Assembly (NCBI RefSeq): GCF_021130785.1
Contig: NC_060207.1
Coordinates: 104,345,001 to 104,409,000 of the forward strand
Direction: 5' to 3'
Length of the DNA: 64,000 nucleotides
From: Homalodisca vitripennis
Taxonomy: Eukaryota > Arthropoda > Insecta > Hemiptera > Cicadellidae
Shown here: positions 55,003-64,000 of the stretch, in pieces
How positions within the stretch are numbered: position 1 is the stretch's first letter
Layout: the number at the start of each line of letters is the position of its first letter
Notes under the pieces: generated by a model
The model's database searches: none
Seen by the model: only the letters and a program-made list of their open reading frames with translations
What the model was told of the DNA's origin: nothing
Translations under genes and position numbers: made by a program

Positions 55003-55366
55003 TATAATATAAAATATTATTGGCTTCAGTCCATTTCTACGGTAATTAGTGAAAAGACCTGCTGTGGAAAATAGTCTTTCAGACGGAACTGAAGTACCAG
55101 GTAAACAAAAATATTTCTTCTTAAGTTCGTATATCATGGGTATGACTTGTTTATACGAGGCACCAAAAGCCAAAGTATTCGAATACAGTGGTGAATTCGT
55201 GACAAACAAGTGAAATAACCCAGGAACAATAGATTGCGGAAAAGAAGTAAGACAGGTCTAGACCTGTCTGTTAGAAACGCTCAGCTGAGCAAAAGTATTC
55301 GAATACAGGGGTGAATTCGAATTCACTGTATTCGATTCTTTAAAGTATTCGATTCTCCCATCACTA
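54482..55366 (-). mobile_element. hAT non-autonomous element inserted in the RTE ORF
   Basis: 885 bp with inverted termini TAGTGATGGGAGAATCGAAT and an exact 8-bp target duplication GAGAGAAT (54474-54481 and 55367-55374). Subterminal regions are packed with TATTCGAATAC-like palindromic phrases. A TA dinucleotide run lies at about 54960-55000. The only coding remnant is a hAT dimerisation-domain fragment. Confidence 0.95.
55010..55209 (-). pseudogene. hAT transposase C-terminal (dimerisation) fragment
   Basis: The minus frame shows YFCLPGTSVPSERLFSTAG and NYRRNGLKP, the hallmark of the hATC dimerisation domain of BED-finger hAT transposases. The rest of the transposase is deleted, and the frame then runs into AT-repeat sequence. 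Confidence 0.9.
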
Positions 55367-55374
55367 GAGAGAAT

Positions 55375-56990
55375 ACTTTTGCGAGCTACTAAATGTAGTG
55401 GACCAAACTAGGGACGAAGAGCAAGTTGGTGAATACTATCATGTTCAACCAAATATAGAGCCGCCAACCATAGAAGAAGTAAAGGATGCAGTCAAAGCGC
55501 TAAAGACCAACAAAGCTCCTGGGAAGGATGAAATAACAGAAGAATTCTTGAAGAAAGGAGGAGAAATAATAGTGGAAAATCTATGGAAACTAATACTTTG
55601 TATTTGGGAGAAAGAAGAAATGCCAGCTGAATGGCAAGAAGCAATAATAATACCTATACACAAGAAGGGTGAAAAAGAAGAGTGTGGTAACTACAGAGGC
55701 ATCTCACTACTCAGCATCCCATATAAAGTTTTATCCAAAATTTTTTTAAACCGACTTGAACATTATACAAATGAAATAATCAGGGAAGAACAGGCAGGGT
55801 TCGTAAAGGGCAGATCAACCACAAATCAGATTTTCATTTTCAAAGAAATATTAGCTAAATACTGGGAATATAATAAAGAATTTTTTGCCATATTTATTGA
55901 CTTTCAAAAAGCATACGATAGCATAATCAGAAAGGAGTTGTGGACACAACTAGATAAATTTGGCATCCCGAGAAAATTAATAAACTTAGTTAAGATGAGT
56001 GTCACAGAGTCAAGAGGCTCAGTAAGAATTAATGGTCGGGACTGTGTACCTTTTGGGATAAACTCAGGAGTCAGGCAAGGAGATGGTCTTTCTCCAATCT
56101 TATTTAATATTGCCATAGAAGAAGCACTTCAGAGTGTAGCACAGAGGGATTTAGGGGTGGAAGTGGGAGCTAAACTAAACATCCTAGCTTTTGCAGATGA
56201 TGTTGTCATATTTGCAGAAAATGTAGATGATTTGAGGTCACTAACTAGACTATTTATGAGTGAGGCAGAGAAAGTGGGGTTGAAGACGAATGATGCAAAA
56301 ACTAAATATATGCACTTTAGAAGGAATCAAAATCAAAGAGGAGGACCCCTACAAATTGATGGGCATGTTTTCGAACAAGTGGAGAACTTTAAGTACCTTG
56401 GGGTCACAATATCAAATAAAAACACAGATGAACCAGAGATACAAAATAGGATCAACTCAGCAAATAGATGTGTATATGCATGCAATAGGATACTTTCAAC
56501 CAAATCTCTCTCTCACAAAACTAAAACTAGAATATACAAAACAATTATATGTCCAGTGCTTTTGTACGGATCCGAAACGTGGAGGCTAAATAAGAAGGAT
56601 GATAAAAAGCTTCTAGTTTTCGAGAATAGAATTTTACGTAAAATTTATGGGCCATCATATGAACAAGGGGTATGGAGAAGAAAACATAATAGAGAAATCA
56701 GGGAGCTCTACAATAGTACGGATGTAATAGGAGAAATAAAGTGCAGAAGACTCCGTTGGGCAGGCCATGTTTTGAGAAGAGAAGAGGAATGCAAACTGAG
56801 GAGGGTAATGTACGGTAACCCAGAAGGAAGACGGCCCCGTGGGAGACCGAAAGTGAGATGGTGGAACCAGGTGAAGGCTGATATGGAGAAGATGGGTGCT
56901 TCAGAGGAAGATGCAGAGGACCGTTCAAGATGGAGGAGCTTTGTTGGTGCGGCTAAATATCACCTCCGATATAAATGGCCCTGGGAGTAA
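55375..56990 (+). CDS. RTE ORF, 3' part: reverse transcriptase
   Basis: It continues the endonuclease frame exactly if the hAT element and one target duplication are removed: the codon split at 54481/55375 reads Tyr, in the local context WREYFCELLN. RT motifs are NKAPGKDEI, HKKGEKEECGNYRGISLL, FIDFQKAYDSI (motif A Asp present), GVRQGDGLSPILFN and FADDVVIF. A thumb with YLGVTISN and a C-terminal region with RRLRWAGHVLRR and RWWNQV follow. GVRQGDGLSP and FADD are typical of the RTE clade. No stop or frameshift is seen, so the copy was probably coding-competent before the insertion. Confidence 0.92.
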
Positions 56991-57027
56991 GAGTAAGAGT
57001 AAGTAAGTAAGTAAGTGTTCTGAAAAG

Positions 57028-57289
57028 TGCCAGGTATTTTTCTAGTGGGTGTACCTAAAAGTGTACCAGCCCTTTTGAAGGTATTTTGTAAGGTTTCAGT
57101 AAAAAATCACAGTTTAATTATTAAATAAGCTATCAACATAATTTTTTAATTTTTCTCTTAAAACTCTGCCTAATTAACATAAAATAACAAAGTATCATAA
57201 AATTAAATTTAGGAATACCATAAATGGACTTACCTAAAAAATTCTACAATTTATTTAAATTTAATTTTTTAACCAAATTATCATTACAA
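57028..57289 (+). other. AT-rich spacer after the RTE
   Basis: The first 70 bases continue the sequence interrupted by the RTE (TGCCAGGTATTT). No gene recognised. Confidence 0.35.
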
Positions 57290-57960
57290 AAAAATCATAG
57301 ACAGTAGAAAACTCTTTATTTACAAATCAAGAAATGCAATGGCTTCAAGTATTACATGTTAGTTTTTATTGAGAGAATTGCTCTTCTCTTTTCCAGTTCA
57401 GGAACTCATCCATGGTGTAGAATGGACAGCTTGAGAGACATTTGGTCAGTGCTGTCTTCTGTCTCTGTCCTTGTAGCACAGGAAGATGGTTGAAGATTTT
57501 TCTGTCCATGTAGGATGGTTTCCATTCAAATAGTGAAATGTGATGTAATGGCAGGTGAAAATTTGAAGCATGGCGGGTTTTGTAGGTATGGAAGTCATGG
57601 CCTCGTTCCAATTGCTCTTTGTCAACATGGATTATGACTTCTCTGATGTATAGGCCAATAATCATTGATTCCCTGGTAAGGGAAGGCATCTCTACAGCTT
57701 TCCCTTGGGCCCAGGCCAGATATGATAATGACTGCTCTTTTCTGTTGTAGCAGTATTCTATTTAAGTTTCCTGCATTTGTGCCTCCCCAAACTGCAAGGC
57801 TGTATCTTAAGTGTGACTCGAATAATGAATAATAAGCAATTTTTGTAGTTGGTTTACCACTGGCATGCTTTACTCTTTTTAAAACATATAGGCATGAATT
57901 CAGCTTTTTGGAGAGTATGTCAATGTGATTGTTCCATGATAAATTGCTGTCAATAATCAT
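57290..57960 (-). pseudogene. LINE F ORF2: RT thumb and C terminus, frameshifted
   Basis: The minus frames 57960-57622 and 57689-57366 overlap and belong to one ORF2: DSNLSWNNHIDILSKKLNS and SLAVWGGTNAGNLNRILLQQKRA, then FHLPLHHISLFEWKPSYMDRKIFN and the C-terminal FYTMDEFLNW. The 3' end is near 57290-57310. It is the downstream part of the LINE whose RT lies at 58074-58970. Confidence 0.82.
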
Positions 57961-58073
57961 TCAGAGGAACTTTGTCTTACTTTCCATTGATACGTCAGGC
58001 AGTCCTGGAACTTCTTCTTGTCTCCTTCCAAAGCTAATTGTTTGGTTTTTCAGTGTCGACTACTAAATCATTT

Positions 58074-58970
58074 TTATGACAGTATTGATAGCCCATGTTT
58101 ATTTAATGCAATGTAGGAATTAATGACTAAGTTATTTGGTAAGGATTTGGACACTAGAAGTGTTGTGTCATCGACATACATCACAGGAGCACAGTACATG
58201 CCTAAGTATTGCAGCATTTCATTTGTCCCAACACTGAGCCCTGAGGTACGCCTCTTAACAGGCAGAGGCTTTGATGTTATTGTTTGTGAGAACCTTTTTT
58301 GTGTATATTGAATATCAACTGTCAGGCTTCTTCCCTCTAAATAACTCTTAAACCATTCTTTGGCATGTTCTTTAACTCCAAGTTTTTCAAGTTTGTGGAG
58401 GATCAGGTCATGCCCTAGGCAGTCAAAAACTTTGCTGAAATTGAGCATAATACTGGTGACCATGTTTTTTCCTTCCAAGTTATCAATAATGAATTCTGAA
58501 AGTTTGATAATGGTCGATGTTGTAGACCTTCCTTTAATAAAACCGTGTTGATTATCTGTTAGAAGGTTTTGTAGTTCACATTGATCCATTAGTCTTTTCA
58601 AAACTACTTTCTCAATGACTTTGGAGCAGGTTGGGATCAGAGATACGGGCCTATAGTTAGTAGCCTCTTTGTGACTTCCACTTTTAAGCTTTCGATATAC
58701 CTTACTACGTTTGAGGACTGATGGAAAGTGTCCTTGAGTAAGAGATAAATTTGTTATTTTGACTTGAGGCAGAGTCAATGCTTTACTGCAGTGTTTCAGC
58801 ATTTTTGCTGAGATTTCATCAAACCCTGCTGATATTTTATGTTTAAGACTTTTAATTATGGCCTCAATGTCATGTTCAGTAGTGGGAGGCAACTGGGTTA
58901 AATCATGGTTTATGATTTGTGGTTGAAATGCAGTCTGCTTTTTTGTTCTTGGCTGGCTATTAGAATTCAT
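58074..58970 (-). pseudogene. LINE F ORF2: reverse transcriptase, motif A altered
   Basis: An open minus frame with SAGFDEISAKMLKH, NYRPVSLIPTCSKVIEK, DNQHGFIKGRSTTS and YVDDTTLLVS. Motif A reads IMLNFSKVFD, where the metal-binding Asp is replaced by Asn. The GxPQGSxLGP motif is also scrambled (RRTSGLSVGTNEML). The element is therefore dead even where the frame is open. Jockey/CR1-like. Confidence 0.85.
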
Positions 58971-59011
58971 TGAGGTGAATAGCTATTGGAAGGGGGTTTG
59001 GTGGTGATCTC

Positions 59012-59323
59012 TCATTTTATGTTAAGTTGTGGCTGAGGAGCATTGGAACGTTTTTTACCTCTCTGGCTGTTTATAACTTGCCATAATGCTTTTGATTTGT
59101 TTTCAGCATTTGCTATGTGATCTGCAGCTGCTTGCCGCTTGATTGTTTTTAGCCTCATGTCATAGTCTTTCTTGGCCTCGCACATTTTATTTTTATCTGC
59201 TTGTGCACCTGTAAGCTCATGTCTTTGAAGACATGTCAGATATATTGCTTTGAGACGTTTAGCCTCTTTATCCGTGTTTCTCTTCCTGTGTCGCACGGTT
59301 TTTCTAGGACAAACAGTGTTCAT
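59012..59323 (-). pseudogene. LINE F ORF2: endonuclease-RT linker
   Basis: A Lys/Arg-rich frame (RKTVRHRKRNTDKEAKRLK, then KSKALWQVINSQRGK), typical of the segment between endonuclease and RT in this LINE group. A frame break separates it from the RT. Confidence 0.75.
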
Positions 59324-59497
59324 AATGGCAACAATAGTTGATAAAAAGTTGTAAGCTGTTTCTGCTGAGTCCGCGTTTTGTACATTTTACATTTTCTTGC
59401 TCAAACTGAGCCATGAGAAGATTTAAATTAGATTAAACTTGGTTTAATACTCTAAGTATTGTATTCCTTTGGAACGATGATGTTGTTATGTACACAA

Positions 59498-60550
59498 CAT
59501 GTCATTGCAAGCCGCGAATTACAGGTCCAATCATCCAGCTTGTAGCACTGCAGAACCCATTAATGGAGAATTAAATTCAACCAACAATGCCATAGAATCA
59601 CTAGTTCAAATGCGCCTCAAGATGCAACTGTCTATGAAAGTGGAACAGTTAATGAAGAAATTTGTATGAAACCAACAGAAAAGAAACCAAAGTTGAGCAA
59701 TTTGGTCAGAAATTCCAGCATTAATTACAGTTGAGATTAATTGTTCTTTGTTAGGTTAGTACAAATAAAATATATTTATGAGATGGATGTGGGGGTGACT
59801 CGCGTTGGGGGTAGTGGTAGTCTTGAGATACTGTGGCTGCTCAAGGTGTTGTTTAACATTTAATTGTTCCTATCTGATTTAAAGCCATCAACATTAATGT
59901 CTCCCATAACTATAAGTGAGTAGTTTTCTGCTTTTGTGTCCTTGATTGTTGCAGAAAGTAGACTTCCTCAAGTTGCAGGAGTTCTGTAGACACCAAGAAT
60001 GTGCAACTACCTTTTCCCCTAGGTTAATTTTATCATTCCCATCTCACATATTAGTTCTTGGTTGTTTTCTGGTGTAATTGTCGGTTTAACAGGATATTCA
60101 TTAGCATTGTGATGGGAAATTGTCAGTGTTTTTTTCTTTAATTGGTTTTGGTGCTAAGGCTCTTTTTGGTGTTCTTGGTTTGTTTTCTCCTTGAACTTCT
60201 TTAAATGGCTGGCTTCTAAAAAATGTTTAACACAGCCATTTTGATACTGCTCATTAAGTACTCAATAGACATCTATGTGATTATTGAAGAAATCTTTAAG
60301 GTTCTCCTCCTCAGAGCGGATTATTGCTGTAATTGGTGGTTTCTTTTCAGTTGGTTTCATATTTGTTGGTTGAATTTAATTCTCCATTAATGGGTTCTGC
60401 AGTGCTACAAGCTGGATGATTGGACCTGTACTTCGCAGCTTGCAATGACATGCTGTATACATTCCGCTTAGCTACTATCCTTAGTTTGAAGTTTATTTTT
60501 GACGATGGAAGGATTGTGAAGAAGACAGGACTTTTCCGGACATTTGCCAT
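59498..60550 (-). pseudogene. LINE F ORF1 end and endonuclease region, rearranged
   Basis: Minus-strand fragments: 60550-60347 (KINFKLRIVAKRNVYSMSLQ), and endonuclease-like pieces by eye (GDINVDGFKS near 59900, PTRVTPTS near 59800, and GISDQIAQ near 59720, where the expected SDH has become SDQ). The segments 59498-59695 and 60339-60455 are inverted copies of each other, one carrying an extra 75-bp block. This shows rearrangement inside the element. Confidence 0.6.
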
Positions 60551-60604
60551 TGTTCAGTGAAACAAAAAGTGAGTAACACTACGTTTCGAGATCTGCAATC
60601 TGAT
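60523..60604 (+). repeat. Left arm of an ~80-bp inverted repeat
   Basis: Inverted relative to 61806-61884. It contains a CATTTGCCATTGTTCAGTGA phrase and a hairpin (GAGATC at 60588-60593, GATCTC at 60602-60607) next to GTTTC. Confidence 0.85.
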
Positions 60605-60699
60605 CTCCGCCGACTGTAGGATACGATCTGATCTGTGATCTGCCTACTGTAGGTCAGTCGTAGGTGGTTGGTAGACGGATGCGGACGTATTGTGACCTG

Positions 60700-61665
60700 T
60701 ATTTTGTAGTTCAGTTTTAATGATTAGAGTTGTGTATAGTTTTTTATTACGTATGATTCAAATTTAAACTCATTACTTATGCAGCAAAAGCACTTTGTCA
60801 GATTAATAACCCACAGTCATATATTTGAACACTCACGACCATTATTTAATCAGCTTAGGATTTTCCCTATCAAGATGTTATTTATATATAAAGTATTAAA
60901 ACAATACTATGATTTGATAAATACTACCAACTTAGAAGCAAATGAATACAGCTTAAAACTAAGAAATTCAGGAAATATAAGAGTTCCAAAACCAAACAAT
61001 ACTTTTTTTACTAAATCATTCATTTTTATGTCACCGTGGATTTTTAATAAATTACCTAACAATATAAAAAACTCAAATAACAAATTAGTATTTTTAAAAA
61101 AATTGGGAAGGTGGTTGTTTGAACTAGAGGATATAAATTCAATTTTATATATTCAGACATAGTAACTGGTTTTTTTACCTCACGGCCCATATTTATATAT
61201 ATTTTCAAATAATTTGAAAAATCTAATCTAACTCAAACAAGCAGGTTGATTATAACTATTATTATATTATGTTTTGATTAGATAATATATTAATTTATAT
61301 CCTCAAGAGAGATCTAAATTGTTAAATTAAGTTGTTTGCTGATGTTTTTTTTATGTGTTAAAATATAATAAGGAACCTCCAAACAGGCTTAGCCTTGGAG
61401 GCCCTATATTTTCTCATTTATTGTATAGTATAGGCCTAAGCGCATTTAGATGTAGGTTATATTTTAACTATAAATTTAGTTTATAGGTATTTTGAAGAAG
61501 TAATTTTTTATTTCCAGTCTTTTGTAATGGTGCAGTCAGACCTGGCAAGATTTAGGAAATTATAACCCCATTATATTAATTTACCGTTACGTACTGATGT
61601 ATGTATGTAGCCTGTAAGAAAATGAGAAAATAAATCATTCTTTATTCTTTATTCTTTACGTGCAT
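60700..61665 (+). pseudogene. LINE G 3'-end fragment between inverted repeats
   Basis: The + frame 60779-61162 is the C-terminal tail of a LINE ORF2 (QKHFVRLITHSHIFEHSRPL, PWIFNKLPNNIKNSNN, FLKKLGRWLFEL). It lacks the YSxxEF ending of the other LINEs here. A 3'UTR of about 470 bp ends in a TTCTTTATTCTTTATTCTTT tail (about 61637-61658). It is opposite in orientation to LINE F around it. Confidence 0.8.
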
Positions 61666-61805
61666 TTTTTAGAGTTAGTGAAGTTGACACACAACATGGT
61701 GGTTGTGATTCCTGACTTAGGCGTGCTACAACACTTTGGCATGATTTGTTTATTTTAACCTAATTTGTACTTATGTATTAGGTTAGTTATTTACCTGAAG
61801 AAGAG

Positions 61806-61884
61806 TTCAGATTGCAGATCTCGAAACGTGTTACTGATTTTTTGTTTCACTGAACGATGGCAAATGTCTGGAAAAATTCTGTCT
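61806..61884 (-). repeat. Right arm of the ~80-bp inverted repeat
   Basis: Partner of 60523-60604. Just upstream, CTGAAGA (61795-61801) and, inside the arm, CGAAAC (61822-61827) flank a hairpin-forming segment. Confidence 0.85.
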
Positions 61885-62498
61885 CCTAACTACTATCCTT
61901 GTAGTTTTATTGTTTAATGTTTTCTTTGGTGTTGAGGAGATGGAATTTGCTCGTCCAGAAACATTTTTTGAAACTTGAGTGCCTAGTTGTGCCTGCAGTG
62001 TTTTGAAAGTGTTTTCCATCAGGTCCTGTCTGAGATTTATCTGAGCCAATTCGTGTTGAGTTGAATCTGACATTTCCAGCTCGTGTTAACTGTCTGAGTT
62101 TCCATTGTCTTCAATAATTTTGGATGCTGATTTTGAGTTTGTTTCTCAGAAGAATTTATAGGATCTATTATTACGCTTTGCTGGGCTCTAATTTGTGCAG
62201 TTTCCAAAAACAAGAGATGAGGAGGTGGATATTGTAAATTGTCCATTGAAGTCTGAGTAGCAGTACTTATAGTAAACCTAGAATCTGTTTGATTTGCGTC
62301 TTTTAGTTTGGTATCGAGACCTAATATAGTTTGCTTTAGATGAATTATTTTACTAGAGTAGTCTTGAATCAGTGACTCTTGTTTTTGATCGTGTTCCTCA
62401 AAGATATGTTGAATGTTTAATTTTTCTTGTGTTACTTTATTAACTTGTGCTTGATCTCTTCTAACTTAACCAGTAGATCTTCTATTTTTTTCAGGTGA
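61831..62498 (-). pseudogene. LINE F ORF1, C-terminal part
   Basis: Two minus frames (62246-62037 and 62073-61831) and the intervening sequence to 62498 continue ORF1 after its PHD finger. They are Gln/Asn-rich with heptad-like stretches (LAQINLRQDLMENTFKTLQ), suggesting a coiled coil, then a basic end (KTTRIVVRRQNFSRHL). Frame shifts occur between segments. Confidence 0.6.
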
Positions 62499-63026
62499 TT
62501 ACCCGTTTTCCTTCAGCTCTCCCATTATTGCCTCACTGCTGGCCACCCTGTTCTCTAGTATGGCAATCTGACCCCTCAATAATTGGTTTTCTTCTAAAAG
62601 TACCATACCTATGGTGGCACCCATTTTTAGTCTGTCTTCCTCATTTGTGAGGTCATTTTCTCTTAGACTATTTTCTAAGTACCTTGAGGATATATTGTTT
62701 TCTGTGCAAGGAGAATTAGGATTAGTTGGTGCAACAACTGCGTCTGTAACTGTATTCAGCATTGAGTCACCTGGATCAGGCTCAAAATTCTCTTCTGCGC
62801 TTATATTTGTCTTGCAGAATTTCTTAGATATGTTACATTCACTGCAGATCCATGTCTCGATTTCAGAGGAAACCATATTTTTAAGTATTTTATCACTTAA
62901 ATTTACACATTTGGCATGGAACCACTCAATACATAGTCCCGTACATCTGATGGCTGAGTATTTTACACCAATAGCGCAGACTCCACAAGGATATAGTGCA
63001 GCCTTTTGGGTAGTATTTTTAAACAT
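62499..63026 (-). pseudogene. LINE F ORF1, N-terminal part with PHD finger
   Basis: ATG at 63026 opens a 175-codon frame. Residues about 13-65 form a PHD-type zinc finger: C-x2-C (CGVC), C-x3-C (CTGLC), H-x2-C (FHAKC) and C-x2-C (CSEC), with the conserved Trp (WICSEC) before the last pair. Such fingers occur in ORF1 of many insect CR1/Jockey-like LINEs and are thought to aid RNA or chromatin binding. A C-terminal leucine-rich stretch (LLEENQLLRGQIAILENRVA) looks like a coiled coil. It ends at a stop at 62499, earlier than expected. It could be mistaken for a host PHD gene, but the downstream linker and RT identify the element. Confidence 0.75.
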
Positions 63027-63030
63027 GATA

Positions 63031-64000
63031 GGATGTACAAATTGATAGCTATATTTTAGTGAGTTTTCTTGAGTAAGTGTAGTAATAGTAGATTGTCAAA
63101 ATAGAGTTATTGTAATAAGAATGCTGTTTTTATAACTTGGTTTGGCAGACTCCAAGTTGTCAGAATTATATAAGGGGTTTGAATAAGTGACAGTTGTTGA
63201 CATTATTGGAACTTCATTGTTGCCATATGTTCACTTATGTATTACTTATAACTTATTTCTTTACAACACTTGAAAAGCATTCATGTTATATACCAATAAG
63301 TTTTAGGAGAAAAAGAATCTTTGCATAAGTTAGTCAAGTCTTGTTAATTTTTATTATAATCTTAATTGTTAGCCTCAGATCTAGAATGAGGTCAGTTTCT
63401 TGAGTATTTTATAATGAGTGTTATATTCTTGTAGTGATATTATTAATATTAGTGTTGCATTATAAATAGACGTACAGTAACCACGTAAGCTTCCGCACAA
63501 GTGAGTAATTATATGTTGGGGAAATATACACTTAAATGCACTTATACTGGGAGCCACTTCACATAGACTGTAGTCAGTCATCCATTTTACAATCCAGTTT
63601 TTGTCCTTTTCTTTGTCCATATCACTGGAAAGGGTATTCAATTGTCTATAAATCTTGAAAAATATTCACTTCACTTCAATAATGAGTGAGTTTTACAACT
63701 TTTATGAAACTAATGTCACATTGTTTCCAGGAGCCATGTCAACCACGTCACATTTTAAAGTTTGTAAAATAAATGCAAACACTCTACAAACACACTTAAG
63801 CGCGATGAAAACTCCTTTTAAAGTACATATATACACCAAAAATCCAAATGAAATATTTACAAATCGGCCTAACCAGTGTTTTTAGCAATGGTATTTAGGG
63901 AGGCATTTTGAATGTAAGCCTTTCTTACACTTTACAAACATGAATGATGATTGTCTTTGCTTGCACCTGCCTGTGTGCTCTCTCTGCTATAACTTAGATG
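63031..64000 (+). other. AT-rich end of the window
   Basis: The first part is probably the 5'UTR of the minus-strand LINE; its true 5' end was not found. Open frames at 63381-63641 (minus) and 63655-63885 (+) have no recognisable domain. Confidence 0.3.

Larger units (their letters stand above)
52899..57014 (+). mobile_element. Full-length RTE-clade LINE, interrupted by a hAT element
   Basis: Flanked by an exact 13-bp target duplication GTGTTCTGAAAAG (52886-52898 and 57015-57027). It has a GC-rich 5' leader (about 52899-53100), one long ORF encoding endonuclease and RT, almost no 3'UTR and a GTAA-repeat tail (about 56990-57014). Subtracting the hAT element and one copy of its target duplication leaves about 3.2 kb, the usual size of RTE elements. 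The exact duplication and complete 5' leader indicate a young, full-length insertion. Confidence 0.93.

Noticed and set aside
62499..63026. Host PHD-finger gene
   Set aside because: Followed on the same strand by coiled-coil, endonuclease, linker and RT fragments, so it is ORF1 of a LINE.
63655..63885. 76-codon ORF starting with ATG
   Set aside because: No domain, no splice context and no neighbour that supports it; kept out of the gene list.
1..64000. CRISPR arrays, operons, tRNA or rRNA genes
   Set aside because: None seen on either strand; intron-bearing gene and insect-type transposons show this is nuclear eukaryotic DNA.

Overview
This window is AT-rich eukaryotic DNA that looks like an insect genome. 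One host gene can be traced, and it is buried in transposable elements (TEs). The gene encodes a ZAD-C2H2 zinc-finger protein, a class characteristic of arthropods. It runs on the + strand from about 0.9 to 30 kb. Nine coding exons (887-1027, 6033-6194, 11030-11248, 11741-11911, 15374-15436, 15917-16089, 25212-25474, 26115-26420, 29387-29655) join in frame, with GT/AG borders, into a predicted 588-residue protein. That protein has an N-terminal ZAD, a long unstructured middle and six zinc fingers. Its introns are up to 9.1 kb long and hold most of the TEs of the first half. No second host gene, tRNA, rRNA or CRISPR array was recognised. The order (possibly a hemimetabolous insect such as a hemipteran) is a guess.

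Layout. 0-6 kb: two copies of a small DNA transposon (8-bp target duplication on the complete copy) around coding exon 1, then plain intron. 6-16 kb: a decayed minus-strand LINE, a TTAA-bounded element, and an apparently complete Tc1/mariner-superfamily element (DD41D) with terminal inverted repeats of about 445 bp and an uninterrupted transposase. 16-25 kb (intron 6): a deleted piggyBac element, a dead mariner, a degenerate tandem array, a LINE split by a hAT-like element, and another TTAA element. 26-30 kb: the last zinc-finger exons, a DD41D relic, and an intronic copy of the gene's own 3'UTR end. 30.5-33.2 kb: a nearly full-length but broken piggyBac element. 36-44 kb: LINE fragments, a dead mariner, and a LINE with a 977-codon open ORF2 whose reverse transcriptase has lost the motif A aspartate. 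44.9-45.6 kb: a piggyBac-type MITE with three iterated 20-bp palindromes. 49-50 kb: a hAT element. 52-57 kb: a full-length RTE-clade LINE whose reading frame is interrupted only by one hAT insertion. 57-63 kb: a minus-strand LINE with a PHD-finger ORF1, rearranged and carrying another LINE fragment between inverted repeats.

The host gene is probably a DNA-binding transcription regulator. Everything else is mobile DNA in several nesting layers, and exact target-site duplications let parts of the insertion order be read directly (for example hAT into RTE, and hAT into LINE). The most notable items are the intact long-TIR DD41D element, the cleanly interrupted RTE, the palindrome-bearing MITE and the 138-bp 3'UTR duplication. 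All positions come from reading the sequence by eye. Family assignments rest on motifs, not on database searches.
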